From Candidatus Protochlamydia naegleriophila (GTDB lineage: Bacteria; Chlamydiota; Chlamydiia; Chlamydiales; Parachlamydiaceae), in the NCBI RefSeq assembly GCF_001499655.1, contig NZ_LN879502.1, positions 1,612,001 through 1,676,000 of the forward strand: a stretch of DNA of 64,000 bases, given 5' to 3'. The notes beneath the pieces are model-generated. The model saw only the letters and a list, made by a program, of their open reading frames with translations, had not been told where the DNA came from and searched no databases. Each line of letters opens with the position of its first letter. Position 1 is the first letter of the stretch. Made by a program: the position numbers and the translations under genes. Shown here in pieces: positions 10,683 to 19,412 of this stretch.

Positions 10683-12185
10683 TTAATCTATGATCTCTAA
10701 GAAAGGATAATCACGCCGAATTCTTTCAATCGTTCGAAGAGAGAACTCGCACCCTTTAATGTTTAGAGTTTTCAAGTTCGTTCTCAAATGCACAAATTGC
10801 AGCAATCCCTCATCTGTCAATTGAGTGCACCGCTCTAGCTCCAGCTGAGCCAACTGGTGACCGCGCACACCCAATTCCACAAGGGTGCGATCGGTCAATT
10901 CATCGCATCTGCTGCAGTTGAGTTTAATGAGCTGCGGACAGGTGATCAGAACCTCGCTCAAACCTTTATCCGTCAGTTTGCGGCATTCTTCTAGATCGAG
11001 CTCTAACAAGTGAGAACAGCTGCGGACGATTAACTTTAAATCTTCATCTCTCAGTTGGTGACACCTGACAAGGCTAAGCGCCATTAAATAGCGCAAGCGG
11101 TTGAGCTCTCCCCAAGCCTGGAAATCAAGCTGAGCATTGCCATCCAAATACAGCTTTTTCAGGTTTAAAAATTGGTAGCCAACTTCTTTGATATGGGCCG
11201 GACGCAGCCAAGGACATGCCGATAAATTGAGCTCAGCTAAAGAGCCTGGTAAATCATCAAACTGATTGTCATATTCTGTTGATCCACTCAAATCCATCCC
11301 TATTAATCTTGGGCATGCATCGACTAATTTTCCATAGTATCGGTTAGAGCTTAGATTCTCACTAAATGCCAAATGCGTCACAAAGGGGGCCAATCGATTG
11401 AATAATTCGAGGGTATCTTGCTTGAAGTCTAAAATCTCCACTCTAAAATCGCTCTCAGAGTCCGACTCCAGGAGTCGCATTCCATCATATTGCTGGTTGA
11501 AAATCGCACAGCAAATCTTCTTCCATTCAAAAAAAATTTGCTTATGGGCCAGAAGAAGCATCTCGACAACGTTGTCGCGAGTGACGTATTTTTTTAACAT
11601 TTGAGCGCATTCTTTGACGAGACCCGGAAATCCCCAGACTTTAGCCTGGCGCATGATATCCAATAGTTCTTGATATTCACACCTCCACAACTCGTCACAG
11701 GTTCCCCTAGTCGCATAGCGTTCAATCCACTCAAAAACTGCCATAGGAGATGAAATAGCCCATTGATCTCTTAACTCGTTAAAGCAATTGGCAAAAAGAT
11801 CTTTAAAAAAGGGGCTGCTCGTTCCGAATAGCAAGCTATTTACAAGTCGTGCCTGGCTATCAACGATCAATTTAAAAGTGGAAAAGAGGGCCGGTTGAAA
11901 GAAAAGGAAAGGTTTCAATGCAGAATAATAGGTCCGAATGATTGAAGCAAATTGCTTGGCATAATAAATGGGAAGGCGGTTTAGATAAAATGACTTGGCC
12001 GCCCATCGCAAAACTAAACGGACAAAAGGCACATGCCGTCTCATCCACACCTCATCTGCACAGCATGTCTCAAAAAAAGCAATGAGATCGGCTGGTTGGC
12101 GACTGAGAGCTTGAAAAAGCTCTGCGTCGGTTGAAAAGGCGCTATAGGGCTTGAGATCTACAGATAAAAAATCGGGCGGCTGCAT
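10683..12185 (-). CDS. BTB-like / leucine-rich-repeat protein, candidate secreted effector
   Basis: The 500-residue protein has two parts. Residues about 100-210 resemble a BTB/POZ domain with the start of a BACK-like region (LVNSLLFGTSSPFFKDLF, then VWGFPGLVKECAQMLKKYVT and NVVEMLLLAHK). Residues about 265-500 form at least eight cysteine-containing leucine-rich repeats of the F-box/AMN1 type, for example LLELDLEECRKLTDKGL and LAQLELERCTQLTDEGL. In eukaryotes BTB-LRR-like proteins serve as Cul3 ubiquitin-ligase adaptors. Expanded BTB and F-box LRR families are known in Parachlamydiaceae, so host ubiquitin subversion is the likely role (inference). No signal peptide, consistent with type III export. 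The LRR assignment is firm; the BTB assignment is moderate. Monocistronic. Confidence 0.8.
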   Translation of the reverse strand: MQPPDFLSVDLKPYSAFSTDAELFQALSRQPADLIAFFETCCADEVWMRRHVPFVRLVLRWAAKSFYLNRLPIYYAKQFASIIRTYYSALKPFLFFQPALFSTFKLIVDSQARLVNSLLFGTSSPFFKDLFANCFNELRDQWAISSPMAVFEWIERYATRGTCDELWRCEYQELLDIMRQAKVWGFPGLVKECAQMLKKYVTRDNVVEMLLLAHKQIFFEWKKICCAIFNQQYDGMRLLESDSESDFRVEILDFKQDTLELFNRLAPFVTHLAFSENLSSNRYYGKLVDACPRLIGMDLSGSTEYDNQFDDLPGSLAELNLSACPWLRPAHIKEVGYQFLNLKKLYLDGNAQLDFQAWGELNRLRYLMALSLVRCHQLRDEDLKLIVRSCSHLLELDLEECRKLTDKGLSEVLITCPQLIKLNCSRCDELTDRTLVELGVRGHQLAQLELERCTQLTDEGLLQFVHLRTNLKTLNIKGCEFSLRTIERIRRDYPFLEIID

Positions 12186-12498
12186 TTAGGCGTTCCTCTG
12201 TAATTTCAGTTCCAATCGTCATAATGGCTGACAATCATCCATAGCCCGCATTTTACCTGATAAAAATGAATTTGCAAGAAATATCAAAAAATAAGTTTCA
12301 ATATTCAGCACAATAAGTCCACCACTTTGTATAGCAAAGCAGGATTTTAGAATATTGATTAATAATGCATTCTCGGGCATCTTCGATCATTAGAAAGTTA
12401 GACCGACTTCGGACCCTCGAAATTTAGCAAAAGCATCTCTTTGAGATGGTATAGCCCCTAAACACACGTGAAAAATTAATCCCTAAGAGGTTCTACAT
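12186..12498. other. Divergent promoter region
   Basis: Separates the leftward BTB/LRR gene from the rightward glycine-zipper gene and should contain both promoters. I see no consensus-like pair. A perfect short palindrome CATCTCTTTGAGATG lies at 12434-12448, about 50 bases before the ATG at 12499, and could be an operator. Confidence 0.4.
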
Positions 12499-12951
12499 AT
12501 GAAAATAGCAAGCAAAATCATCTTAGCAGTGAGCGCCCTAACATTGATGAACACAGGGTCTCTTTCCGCCCATAGTTATGGCCATACATCAAGATATGTC
12601 GGAGAAGCTTCGATGACCTATACAGGCGTCATTAGAAGTATCAGAGAAATAATTGTAGAAAAACATTCGAGCCACTTAGGAACTGTGGGCGGCGGAGTTG
12701 CAGGCGGTGTAATTGGAAGTGCAATAGGAAGGGGAAGATTTCTTCCAACAGCTTTAGGCGCTGTTACAGGCGCTGTCACAGGATCTTTGATCGAAAAGCG
12801 CTCTAATCAAAGAGTTGCTTTAGAGTATATCATCGAGCTTTCAAATGGCGGGTTAATGACCATCGTCCAAAGTCCCGGCCCCTACAACGTCGGTCAGCCA
12901 GTCTACGTCATTGTCAGCCCAAGCGGACACTCACGGCTAGCGCCCATGTAA
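12499..12951 (+). CDS. Glycine-zipper envelope protein (SlyB/17-kDa antigen-like)
   Basis: The 150-residue protein has an N-terminal signal peptide (about residues 1-24, ending near SLSAH). The middle region at about residues 60-98 is a glycine-zipper two-helix segment (GGGVAGGVIGSAIG ... LGAVTGAVTGSLI), as in the SlyB/Pcp and rickettsial 17-kDa outer membrane families. A C-terminal beta-rich domain follows (VALEYIIELSNGGLMTIVQ). The signal peptide has no lipobox cysteine, so unlike SlyB it is probably not a lipoprotein. Likely location: periplasm or outer membrane, perhaps in envelope integrity. AAGAGG lies just before the ATG. A strong terminator follows at 12956-13001, so it is monocistronic. 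Confidence 0.8.
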   Translation: MKIASKIILAVSALTLMNTGSLSAHSYGHTSRYVGEASMTYTGVIRSIREIIVEKHSSHLGTVGGGVAGGVIGSAIGRGRFLPTALGAVTGAVTGSLIEKRSNQRVALEYIIELSNGGLMTIVQSPGPYNVGQPVYVIVSPSGHSRLAPM

Positions 12952-12955
12952 TTTT

Positions 12956-13001
12956 AAAGAGCTCTTCTTCAACTAAAGTGAAAAAGAGCTCTTATTTTTT
13001 T
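12956..13001 (+). terminator. Rho-independent terminator of the glycine-zipper gene
   Basis: Arms AAGAGCTCTT at 12957-12966 and 12984-12993 form a 10-bp stem. The second arm is followed by a T-rich run. It starts five bases after the stop codon. Confidence 0.8.
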
Positions 13002-13076
13002 CAGTCTGGCTTTAAGAGCTTTCCTTAAAGCAACTCTTTACGATCCTCTCAAGAGCGGAGCATAAATCCTGACAAC

Positions 13077-14219
13077 CTAATAGAGATCATATTCAAGCAG
13101 GCGCGAATCAACGCCGCCATTGTTGAGAACATGCCGCTTTGAAGCCGCAAGCCCCACCTCTTTAGCCAATTCAAGATTGCCTGTAAAAATAAAGCCCCGC
13201 GAAGGCTTGGCAGATTTATGTTTCATGAAATCGCCAAGTGCGCGATAGAAAGGACGCAATTGATCCTCATCTTCAAGGCGCCTTCCGTGAGGAGGATTCG
13301 TCAGAATTAAAGTTGGAGGAATAGCAGGCGTATAATCGCGAAAATCCGCTTGAGACACCTCTACAGTCTGTCCAAAACCCGCCGCCTTCAAATTGGTCTT
13401 TGTAGCCCAAACAGCGTTTTTATTGATATCGATTCCAAACAAGCGGTTCGGCTGTAAAGGCTGCCGCTTTTCATCGAGCCTGTTGCGTACCTTAAGCCAT
13501 TCTGTGACGCTGTACTCTGGATGGCGCATGAATCCCCACTGCTGCCTTAAGTATCCAGGCGGCGTCTGTGTCGCCATTAAAGCAGCTTCGATCAGCAGTG
13601 TACCCGATCCACAACAAGGATCAAGCATGATTTGATCTGGACTATAGTGGGCGAGGCGCAGCATGGCTGCAGCAAGCGACTCTTGAACCGGCGCTTCAAC
13701 GCTCTCTTGCCGGTAACCCCTTTTATGCAACGGAGTTCCTGACGTATCAAAGCTTATGATTGCAAGCGTTTGTTGGATATACAGATTGAGTTGAATCGTT
13801 GGGTTTTGCACATCGATCGAAGGCCTTCTTCCAGTCCGCTGCCTCATTTGATCGCAAATGGCATCTTTAACGACCTGAGCCGCAAATAAGCTGTTGCGCA
13901 ATTCGCGATGATGAACATTGGCATCGATGGCAAATGTATAACCTTCTTTTAAATAAGCAGACCAGTCGATGTCAAAAATATGGCGATAAAGCGACTTGCG
14001 ATCAAAACATCTAAAGCGGGCCAATGGTAGCAAGACACGACTCGCTAAGCGTGAGCCATAGTTAATTCTATAAAGAGTCGGCCAATCCCATTGATCGACG
14101 AATACCCCCCTATAGCCAACATGTAAATCTTTAACACCCAATTCTTTCAATTCATCAAGCAAAAGCGGTTCCAGAGCGGGCGCACAGCTGACAAATAATA
14201 ATGACTTCTCTCCATTCAC
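13077..14219 (-). CDS. RlmL-like 23S rRNA guanine-N2 methyltransferase (THUMP domain)
   Basis: Probable class I SAM-dependent methyltransferase acting on guanine N2 of 23S rRNA. The 380-residue protein has an N-terminal ferredoxin-like/THUMP region (residues about 5-160), then a UPF0020-type methyltransferase domain. The latter shows the SAM motif LDPCCGSGTLLIEAA near residue 205 and the catalytic LTNPPHGRRL near residue 310. E. coli RlmKL is about twice as long; here only the RlmL half is present, as in many bacteria (YpsC-like). The start is GTG 14219, supported by AAGGAGT at 14229-14235 upstream. Downstream of ychF on the same strand, separated by a large inverted repeat. Confidence 0.88.
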   Translation of the reverse strand: MNGEKSLLFVSCAPALEPLLLDELKELGVKDLHVGYRGVFVDQWDWPTLYRINYGSRLASRVLLPLARFRCFDRKSLYRHIFDIDWSAYLKEGYTFAIDANVHHRELRNSLFAAQVVKDAICDQMRQRTGRRPSIDVQNPTIQLNLYIQQTLAIISFDTSGTPLHKRGYRQESVEAPVQESLAAAMLRLAHYSPDQIMLDPCCGSGTLLIEAALMATQTPPGYLRQQWGFMRHPEYSVTEWLKVRNRLDEKRQPLQPNRLFGIDINKNAVWATKTNLKAAGFGQTVEVSQADFRDYTPAIPPTLILTNPPHGRRLEDEDQLRPFYRALGDFMKHKSAKPSRGFIFTGNLELAKEVGLAASKRHVLNNGGVDSRLLEYDLY

Positions 14220-14266
14220 TTACAGACACTCCTTAACTTAAAAACTCACCTATGGAGTTATACACA

Positions 14267-14386
14267 AAACCGCAAAGATAAAGAAAACACAGGGAAGAAA
14301 GAGAGAGTTTTTTAAGAGATCTTTGGTTCTAGGCTTTTCCCCTTAAAAAATATATCTTCTCTGTGTTCTCTTTATCTTTGCGGTTT
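14267..14386. repeat. 31-bp inverted repeat with 58-bp centre
   Basis: The arm at 14267-14297 (starting AAACCGCAAAGATAAAGA) and the arm at 14356-14386 are reverse complements with two mismatches over 31 bases. The centre is 14298-14355. It sits between ychF and the rlmL-like gene, both on the minus strand, so it may end ychF transcripts. The arm sequence resembles a CCGCAAAGA-type dispersed intergenic repeat that I recall from other bacteria; that link is uncertain. Confidence 0.75.
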
Positions 14387-14417
14387 AACCTCTTATTTTT
14401 CTGACTTACAAAACGAT

Positions 14418-15515
14418 CTAATGATGCATAAAGAGGATGACATCGCCGTCTTTAACGATGTAATCTCTTCCTTCTGCCCGCACCTTTCCTTGCTCGCGAG
14501 CTCCACCTCTTCCTTTATAAGCCATCATATCTTCAAAGGCCACAACTTCAGCTTTGATAAATCCCTTTTGGATATCAGAGTGAATCTTTCCGGCAGCTTC
14601 GGCTGCATTGGTGCCTTCAGTAATCGTCCACGCTCTTGTTTCGATTTCACCAGTCGTTAAATAAGTCAATAAACCAAGCATGCCGAAAGAAGCTTTAATT
14701 AAACGCTCAAGCCCTGATTGCTCTAAACCTAAGCTTTGTAAAAATTCTTTTCTCTCCGCGAGTGGCAATTGTGCGATTTCTTCTTCCAATTTGGCACAAA
14801 CAGGAATTACGGCGTTTCCTTCCGCCTCTGCATAGGCCTTCACTTTGCGAACATATTCGTTATCCATTGCGGGTATTTCTTCTTCCGATACATTCGTGAC
14901 GTACAAGACCTTTTTAGCCGACAGGAAGGGATAAGGCTGAAGCCCGATTTTTTCTTCTTCAGTTAACTCAAGCGTCCGGATTGGCTTATTGTCATTTAGA
15001 TGAGCCATAGCTTTCTTGAGCCCCTCAACTGCCGGAGCCAATTCTTTCTTTGTCTTAGCTTGTTTTTCAACCCTTCCCAACACATTTTCAACCATCTGCA
15101 AATCGGCCAGACGAAGTTCCATGTTGATGATCTCAATGTCATGAATAGGATCGACCTTACCAGCCACATGTACAATGTCATCGGACTCAAAACAGCGAAC
15201 AACATGGACGATGGCATCTGTTTCGCGAATGTTGGCCAAAAATTTATTGCCTAAGCCCTCCCCTTTTGAGGCGCCTTCGACAATCCCAGCAATGTCGACA
15301 AATTGCATGTTCGCATAAATAATTTTTTTGCTGTTTGACAAGACAGACAAACGATCTAGGCGATCATCAACCACATCCACAATCCCTACATTGGGATCGA
15401 TAGTACAGAAAGGATAGTTTGAAGCTGCTGCTTGATTGGATGTTAAAGCATTAAAGAGCGTCGATTTTCCCACATTCGGTAAACCAACAATTCCAACTGA
15501 AAGACTCGTTGACAT
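14418..15515 (-). CDS. ychF: Redox-regulated ribosome-binding ATPase YchF (OBG family)
   Basis: P-loop protein of the OBG family that prefers ATP and binds ribosomes. The 365-residue protein starts [19 protein letters not shown] (Walker A), has [19 protein letters not shown] (switch/G3 region) near residue 68, and the variant G4 segment YVTNVSEEE near residue 205. The TGS-like C-terminal domain has [36 protein letters not shown]-type sequence. Length matches the family (about 363). ATG 15515. Monocistronic, divergent from the type III secretion operon. Confidence 0.96.
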   Translation of the reverse strand: MSTSLSVGIVGLPNVGKSTLFNALTSNQAAASNYPFCTIDPNVGIVDVVDDRLDRLSVLSNSKKIIYANMQFVDIAGIVEGASKGEGLGNKFLANIRETDAIVHVVRCFESDDIVHVAGKVDPIHDIEIINMELRLADLQMVENVLGRVEKQAKTKKELAPAVEGLKKAMAHLNDNKPIRTLELTEEEKIGLQPYPFLSAKKVLYVTNVSEEEIPAMDNEYVRKVKAYAEAEGNAVIPVCAKLEEEIAQLPLAERKEFLQSLGLEQSGLERLIKASFGMLGLLTYLTTGEIETRAWTITEGTNAAEAAGKIHSDIQKGFIKAEVVAFEDMMAYKGRGGAREQGKVRAEGRDYIVKDGDVILFMHH

Positions 15516-16084
15516 AAAAATTAAATTCCTTGGCCCAAGTTTGACTCCATCTCTACATATTGTCTCCCCTATTAAACAGGCGAGCTCGAGATCTATACGT
15601 TAAAAATTACATTAAGATTATCAAAAACAGTCAATTAGAGCAATGCGCTTCCTTCCTTCATGAAAGAGAAATCGCGACTGAACCGCGGAAAGGATTCGAT
15701 GGGGTAAGCATAGACAATAGACAAGCCTCAAAACGATCAATTTACTACTTTCCATCAATAAACCCAGTCTTCCAAGTCATTTCTAAAACTGACATCTCAT
15801 GTTTTTCATCCGCATAAATACTTTAAAAGTTTAAATCACTTTTCAACTAACGAGAACAAAAAAAACAACAATTAAGTGAAAACTAAAAACTGAAATACCT
15901 CCAACTAAAACTCACATAAAAAGGCTATTTTTTCAGATAAATTAAAGAAATTTTTATAGATTTTACAATCTATACTTTTTTTAATTTTTAAATTCAAGAT
16001 ATTGACAACACTTAAAATAAGCGCTATACTATTATAAGAAGGAATGTGTGATATTTATTTTAGCCCTTTTCTCGGAGGTAATTT
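15516..16084. other. Divergent spacer between ychF and sctU
   Basis: AT-rich, with only small open frames of no recognisable family. It holds the strong sctU promoter at 16002-16030. I see no clear leftward promoter for ychF. Confidence 0.5.
16002..16030 (+). promoter_or_regulatory. Consensus-like sigma-70 type promoter for sctU-sctV
   Basis: TTGACA at 16002-16007, a 17-base spacer and TATACT at 16025-16030 match the housekeeping (chlamydial sigma-66) consensus closely. The predicted start near 16037 leaves a leader of about 48 bases that ends with the ribosome binding site GGAGGT before the ATG at 16085. Confidence 0.85.
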
Positions 16085-17158
16085 ATGGGCGACAAAACCG
16101 AGAAGGCGACCCCTAAAAAGCTTAAAGACGCTAAAAAAAAGGGGCAAATTGCCAAATCGCAAGACTTGCCTACTGCTTTTACGTTTATTGCCTCTGTTGC
16201 CATCATCTTGGCGTTAGCAACGAGTCTTTACCACCAACTGGCTGATTTTCTTGTAGCCACGTTTCGCTCGGTGGGAAATCCAGAGCTTACAACTGTGATA
16301 TTGAACTTATTTTTTAAGGCCAACGAAGTGATTTTCTTGGCAAGTATTCCGACGATGGCCTTAGTTGCCATGGTTGGGGTAACAATTACTTTTCTGACAG
16401 TTGGCCCGGTTTTTGCACCTGAGGTCTTTAAGTTTGACATTAAGAAGTTCAATCCAGTTGACAACTTAAAGTCTAAATTCAAGTTAAAGACATTGGTGGA
16501 GTTGATTAAATCGTTACTTAAAGTCGGAATAGCGGCCTATTTGATCTATAGGGTGATGTACAATAGTATCCCCGTTTTAATTCAAACGGTGTCGATGCCC
16601 ATTTCAGGAGCGCTGATTGTGTTCCACGCCTTTTTGATCGAGGTCGTATTAAAAGTAGGATTATTCTTCATTGTGGTAGCAATAGCCGACTTTATCTATC
16701 AAAAGAAAACGTTTGCGAAAGAGATGATGATGGAAAAGTTTGAGGTAAAACAAGAGTACAAAAATAGTGAGGGCGACCCGCACATTAAAGGTAAACGTCG
16801 TCAGATTGCGCAAGAAATAGCCTATCAAGAAGGGCCAACCGGCGGAGTCAAACGTGCCCAGGCTGTTGTGACCAATCCGACACACTTAGCCATTGCAATT
16901 GGTTATGAAAGACATATGGATGCAGCCCCGTATATTTTAGCAATGGGTAAAGATATTTTAGCAGAAAGAATTGTAAAAATTGCTGAGAAAAATGATATTC
17001 CCGTTCTGCGAAACATTCCCTTGGCACATAAATTATGGGAAGAAGGCGAAATTTATGAGTATGTCCCTGAAGACACCTATGAAGCGTTAGCAGAAATTAT
17101 GCGTTGGATTGCATCGCTTAAAGATGGAACAGAAATTCCAGAGCCTCTAAACTTGTAA
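16085..17158 (+). CDS. sctU: Type III secretion export apparatus protein SctU (CdsU/YscU/FlhB family)
   Basis: Switch protein of the type III secretion export gate, acting in substrate-class recognition. The 357-residue protein opens with the FlhB/YscU signature MGDKTEKATPKKLKDAKKKGQ. Four membrane segments follow at roughly residues 28-50, 80-108, 140-165 and 180-205. The cytoplasmic domain carries the autocleavage motif NPTH at residues 264-267. Length is normal. It is the first gene after the promoter at 16002-16030 and is followed after 30 bases by sctV. The order sctU-sctV-copN-chaperone-malQ matches Chlamydia. Confidence 0.95.
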   Translation: MGDKTEKATPKKLKDAKKKGQIAKSQDLPTAFTFIASVAIILALATSLYHQLADFLVATFRSVGNPELTTVILNLFFKANEVIFLASIPTMALVAMVGVTITFLTVGPVFAPEVFKFDIKKFNPVDNLKSKFKLKTLVELIKSLLKVGIAAYLIYRVMYNSIPVLIQTVSMPISGALIVFHAFLIEVVLKVGLFFIVVAIADFIYQKKTFAKEMMMEKFEVKQEYKNSEGDPHIKGKRRQIAQEIAYQEGPTGGVKRAQAVVTNPTHLAIAIGYERHMDAAPYILAMGKDILAERIVKIAEKNDIPVLRNIPLAHKLWEEGEIYEYVPEDTYEALAEIMRWIASLKDGTEIPEPLNL

Positions 17159-17188
17159 TCTCAAAAGATTAAGTGGAGAAAAGTAGAC

Positions 17189-19378
17189 ATGGATGCCATT
17201 CGTAAAATCCTTGATGGTATTACAGCCCGGTTAGGGGGCGATCGCTCACTCGAAGCGATTTCACGCTCAAGTGATATCGCCTTAGCGGTCCTTATCATCG
17301 GTATCCTGGTCATGATCATTTTCCCGGTCAATCCGCACGTGATTGACTACTTGATCGCGATTAATTTGTCTTCTTCGATCGCACTTTTGATGGTCGCCCT
17401 TTACATTCCAAGCGCCGTTCACTTATCAATCTTCCCCTCTTTGTTATTGATCACGACCCTTTATCGTTTGGGATTAAACATTGCCTCTACTCGTCAGATC
17501 CTCTTACATGCTAATGCTGGTGAAATCATTTTCCAATTCGGTAACTTCGTCGTCGGTGGTAACTTCGTCGTCGGGGGCGTTATCTTCTTGATCATTACTT
17601 TAGTGCAGTTTTTGGTCATCACCAAGGGTGCTGAGCGGGTAGCCGAAGTCGCAGCGCGCTTTACCTTGGACGCTATGCCTGGTAAGCAGATGAGTATCGA
17701 CGCCGATATGCGGGCCGGTATCTTAGACTCTAACCAAGCGCGCGAAAAACGTCTAGCCATCCAACGCGAGAGCCAGTTATATGGTGCGATGGACGGTGCG
17801 ATGAAGTTCGTCAAGGGGGATGCTATTGCAGGTATCGTCATCACCTTGATTAACATCATCGGTGGGATGATCATTGGAATGACTCTTAACGGAATGGAAG
17901 CTGCCGATGCAGCCAAAACATACGCTTTACTATCCATTGGTGACGGTTTGATTTCTCAGATCCCCGCTCTCTTAATTTCGATCACTGCGGGTATTGTCAC
18001 CACACGCGTCTCGGGTTCTGAGAAGGTTGAAAACCTAGGTACTGAAATTTCAGGCCAAATCCTGAAGCAACCTAAAGCCTTGATGATAACGGCCGCCTTC
18101 TTGATGGGTATGAGCCTGGTTCCAGGCTTCCCTATGCCCCCTTTCCTGATCGCCGCAGCCGGCCTTGGACTAATTGGTTACGCTCTTTGGAGTAACGAGC
18201 AAAAAATCCTCGGTGGCGGTGGAGGCGGAAGCATTGGAGCCGGTGGTGGAGGTGCGACGATTCAATCGGCTGCTGGTGGAGAATCGGCGGTTGACACATC
18301 CGTTCGCGGGCACAAGGTGGTATCTGGCGGCGGAGTCGATAGCTATGCACTAACTCTTCCCGTTGTTTTGGAAGCAGGCAAAGGGCTGTCATCTGAAATT
18401 CAAAAGGCAAATAAAGGCTCAAGCTTTATCGATCAGATGATTCCCAAAATGCGACAAGCTCTTTATGCCGATTTAGGCGTCCGTTTTCCTGGCGTACACG
18501 TCAGAACAGACTCTCCCATATTGGACAAGGATGAGTATTCGATTCACTTAAACGAAGTCCCCATTGTTCGAGGCAAAGTCTTAGAGAATTATCTTTTGAC
18601 CAATGAATCAGAGGAAAATCTCAAACGCTACAATCTTCCCTTTGTCTCTTATAAAAACTCACTAGGCCTTCCCTCTTTATGGGTCGATGCCAAAAACAAG
18701 GAATTGCTCGACAAGGCAGGTATTCGCTACTGGAGCTCGCTTGAAGTCATGATCTTGCACTTGTCTTACTTCTTCCGCCACTACGCAAACGAGTTTGTTG
18801 GAATCCAAGAAGTCAAGTCTATGTTAGAGTTTGTGGAAAAATCTTTTCCTGATCTAGTGAAGGAAGTCACGCGTTTGATTCCCTTGCAAAAAATGACTGA
18901 TATTTTCAAGCGATTGATTCAAGAACAGATTTCGATCAAAGATTTACGCACAATCTTGGAAGCTCTTGGTGAATGGGCGCAAACCGAAAAAGATACAGTT
19001 CTTTTGACAGAGTATGTTCGCTCTTCACTAAAGCGGTTCATAAGCTATAAATATTCTCAGGGTCAGTCCGTATTATCGGTTTATATTTTAGACCCTGAAA
19101 TTGAAGATATGGTAAGAGGCGCCATTAAACAGACATCGGCTGGATCTTATTTAGCGTTGGATCCCGATTCTGTTCAGCTGATTTTACAAGGTGTTCGCAA
19201 TACGGTATCTCCCCCTCCACCTGGTGGGCAACCTCCAGTTATTTTAACCGCGATTGACGTTCGACGATTCGTTCGCAAGCTCATTGAAATGGAATTTACG
19301 GATATTTCTGTGGTGTCTTACCAAGAAATTGTTCCAGAAATCCGCATACAACCATTGGGTCGTATTCAGATTTCTTAA
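17189..19378 (+). CDS. sctV: Type III secretion export gate protein SctV (CdsV/LcrD family)
   Basis: Major export gate component; its cytoplasmic domain forms a nonameric ring that binds chaperone-substrate complexes and the gatekeeper. In the 729-residue protein the N-terminal half has about eight membrane segments, with the family motifs FPSLLLITTLYRLGLNIAST and FVVGGNFVVGGVIFLIITLV. The charged FHIPEP-family loop (RFTLDAMPGKQMSIDADMRAG) lies near residue 155. Residues about 342-357 are an unusually glycine-rich linker. The rest is the cytoplasmic domain (LEVMILHLSYFFRHYANEFVGIQE). A ribosome binding site GTGGAG precedes ATG 17189. Second gene of the operon. Confidence 0.95.
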   Translation: MDAIRKILDGITARLGGDRSLEAISRSSDIALAVLIIGILVMIIFPVNPHVIDYLIAINLSSSIALLMVALYIPSAVHLSIFPSLLLITTLYRLGLNIASTRQILLHANAGEIIFQFGNFVVGGNFVVGGVIFLIITLVQFLVITKGAERVAEVAARFTLDAMPGKQMSIDADMRAGILDSNQAREKRLAIQRESQLYGAMDGAMKFVKGDAIAGIVITLINIIGGMIIGMTLNGMEAADAAKTYALLSIGDGLISQIPALLISITAGIVTTRVSGSEKVENLGTEISGQILKQPKALMITAAFLMGMSLVPGFPMPPFLIAAAGLGLIGYALWSNEQKILGGGGGGSIGAGGGGATIQSAAGGESAVDTSVRGHKVVSGGGVDSYALTLPVVLEAGKGLSSEIQKANKGSSFIDQMIPKMRQALYADLGVRFPGVHVRTDSPILDKDEYSIHLNEVPIVRGKVLENYLLTNESEENLKRYNLPFVSYKNSLGLPSLWVDAKNKELLDKAGIRYWSSLEVMILHLSYFFRHYANEFVGIQEVKSMLEFVEKSFPDLVKEVTRLIPLQKMTDIFKRLIQEQISIKDLRTILEALGEWAQTEKDTVLLTEYVRSSLKRFISYKYSQGQSVLSVYILDPEIEDMVRGAIKQTSAGSYLALDPDSVQLILQGVRNTVSPPPPGGQPPVILTAIDVRRFVRKLIEMEFTDISVVSYQEIVPEIRIQPLGRIQIS

Positions 19379-19412
19379 ATTCTAAAAACCCCCTCTCCAT
19401 GGAGGTTATATC

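Noticed and set aside
15560-15817. 85-codon frame upstream of sctU
   Set aside because: No ribosome binding site, no recognisable family and mixed composition in an AT-rich spacer; it ends well before the sctU promoter.
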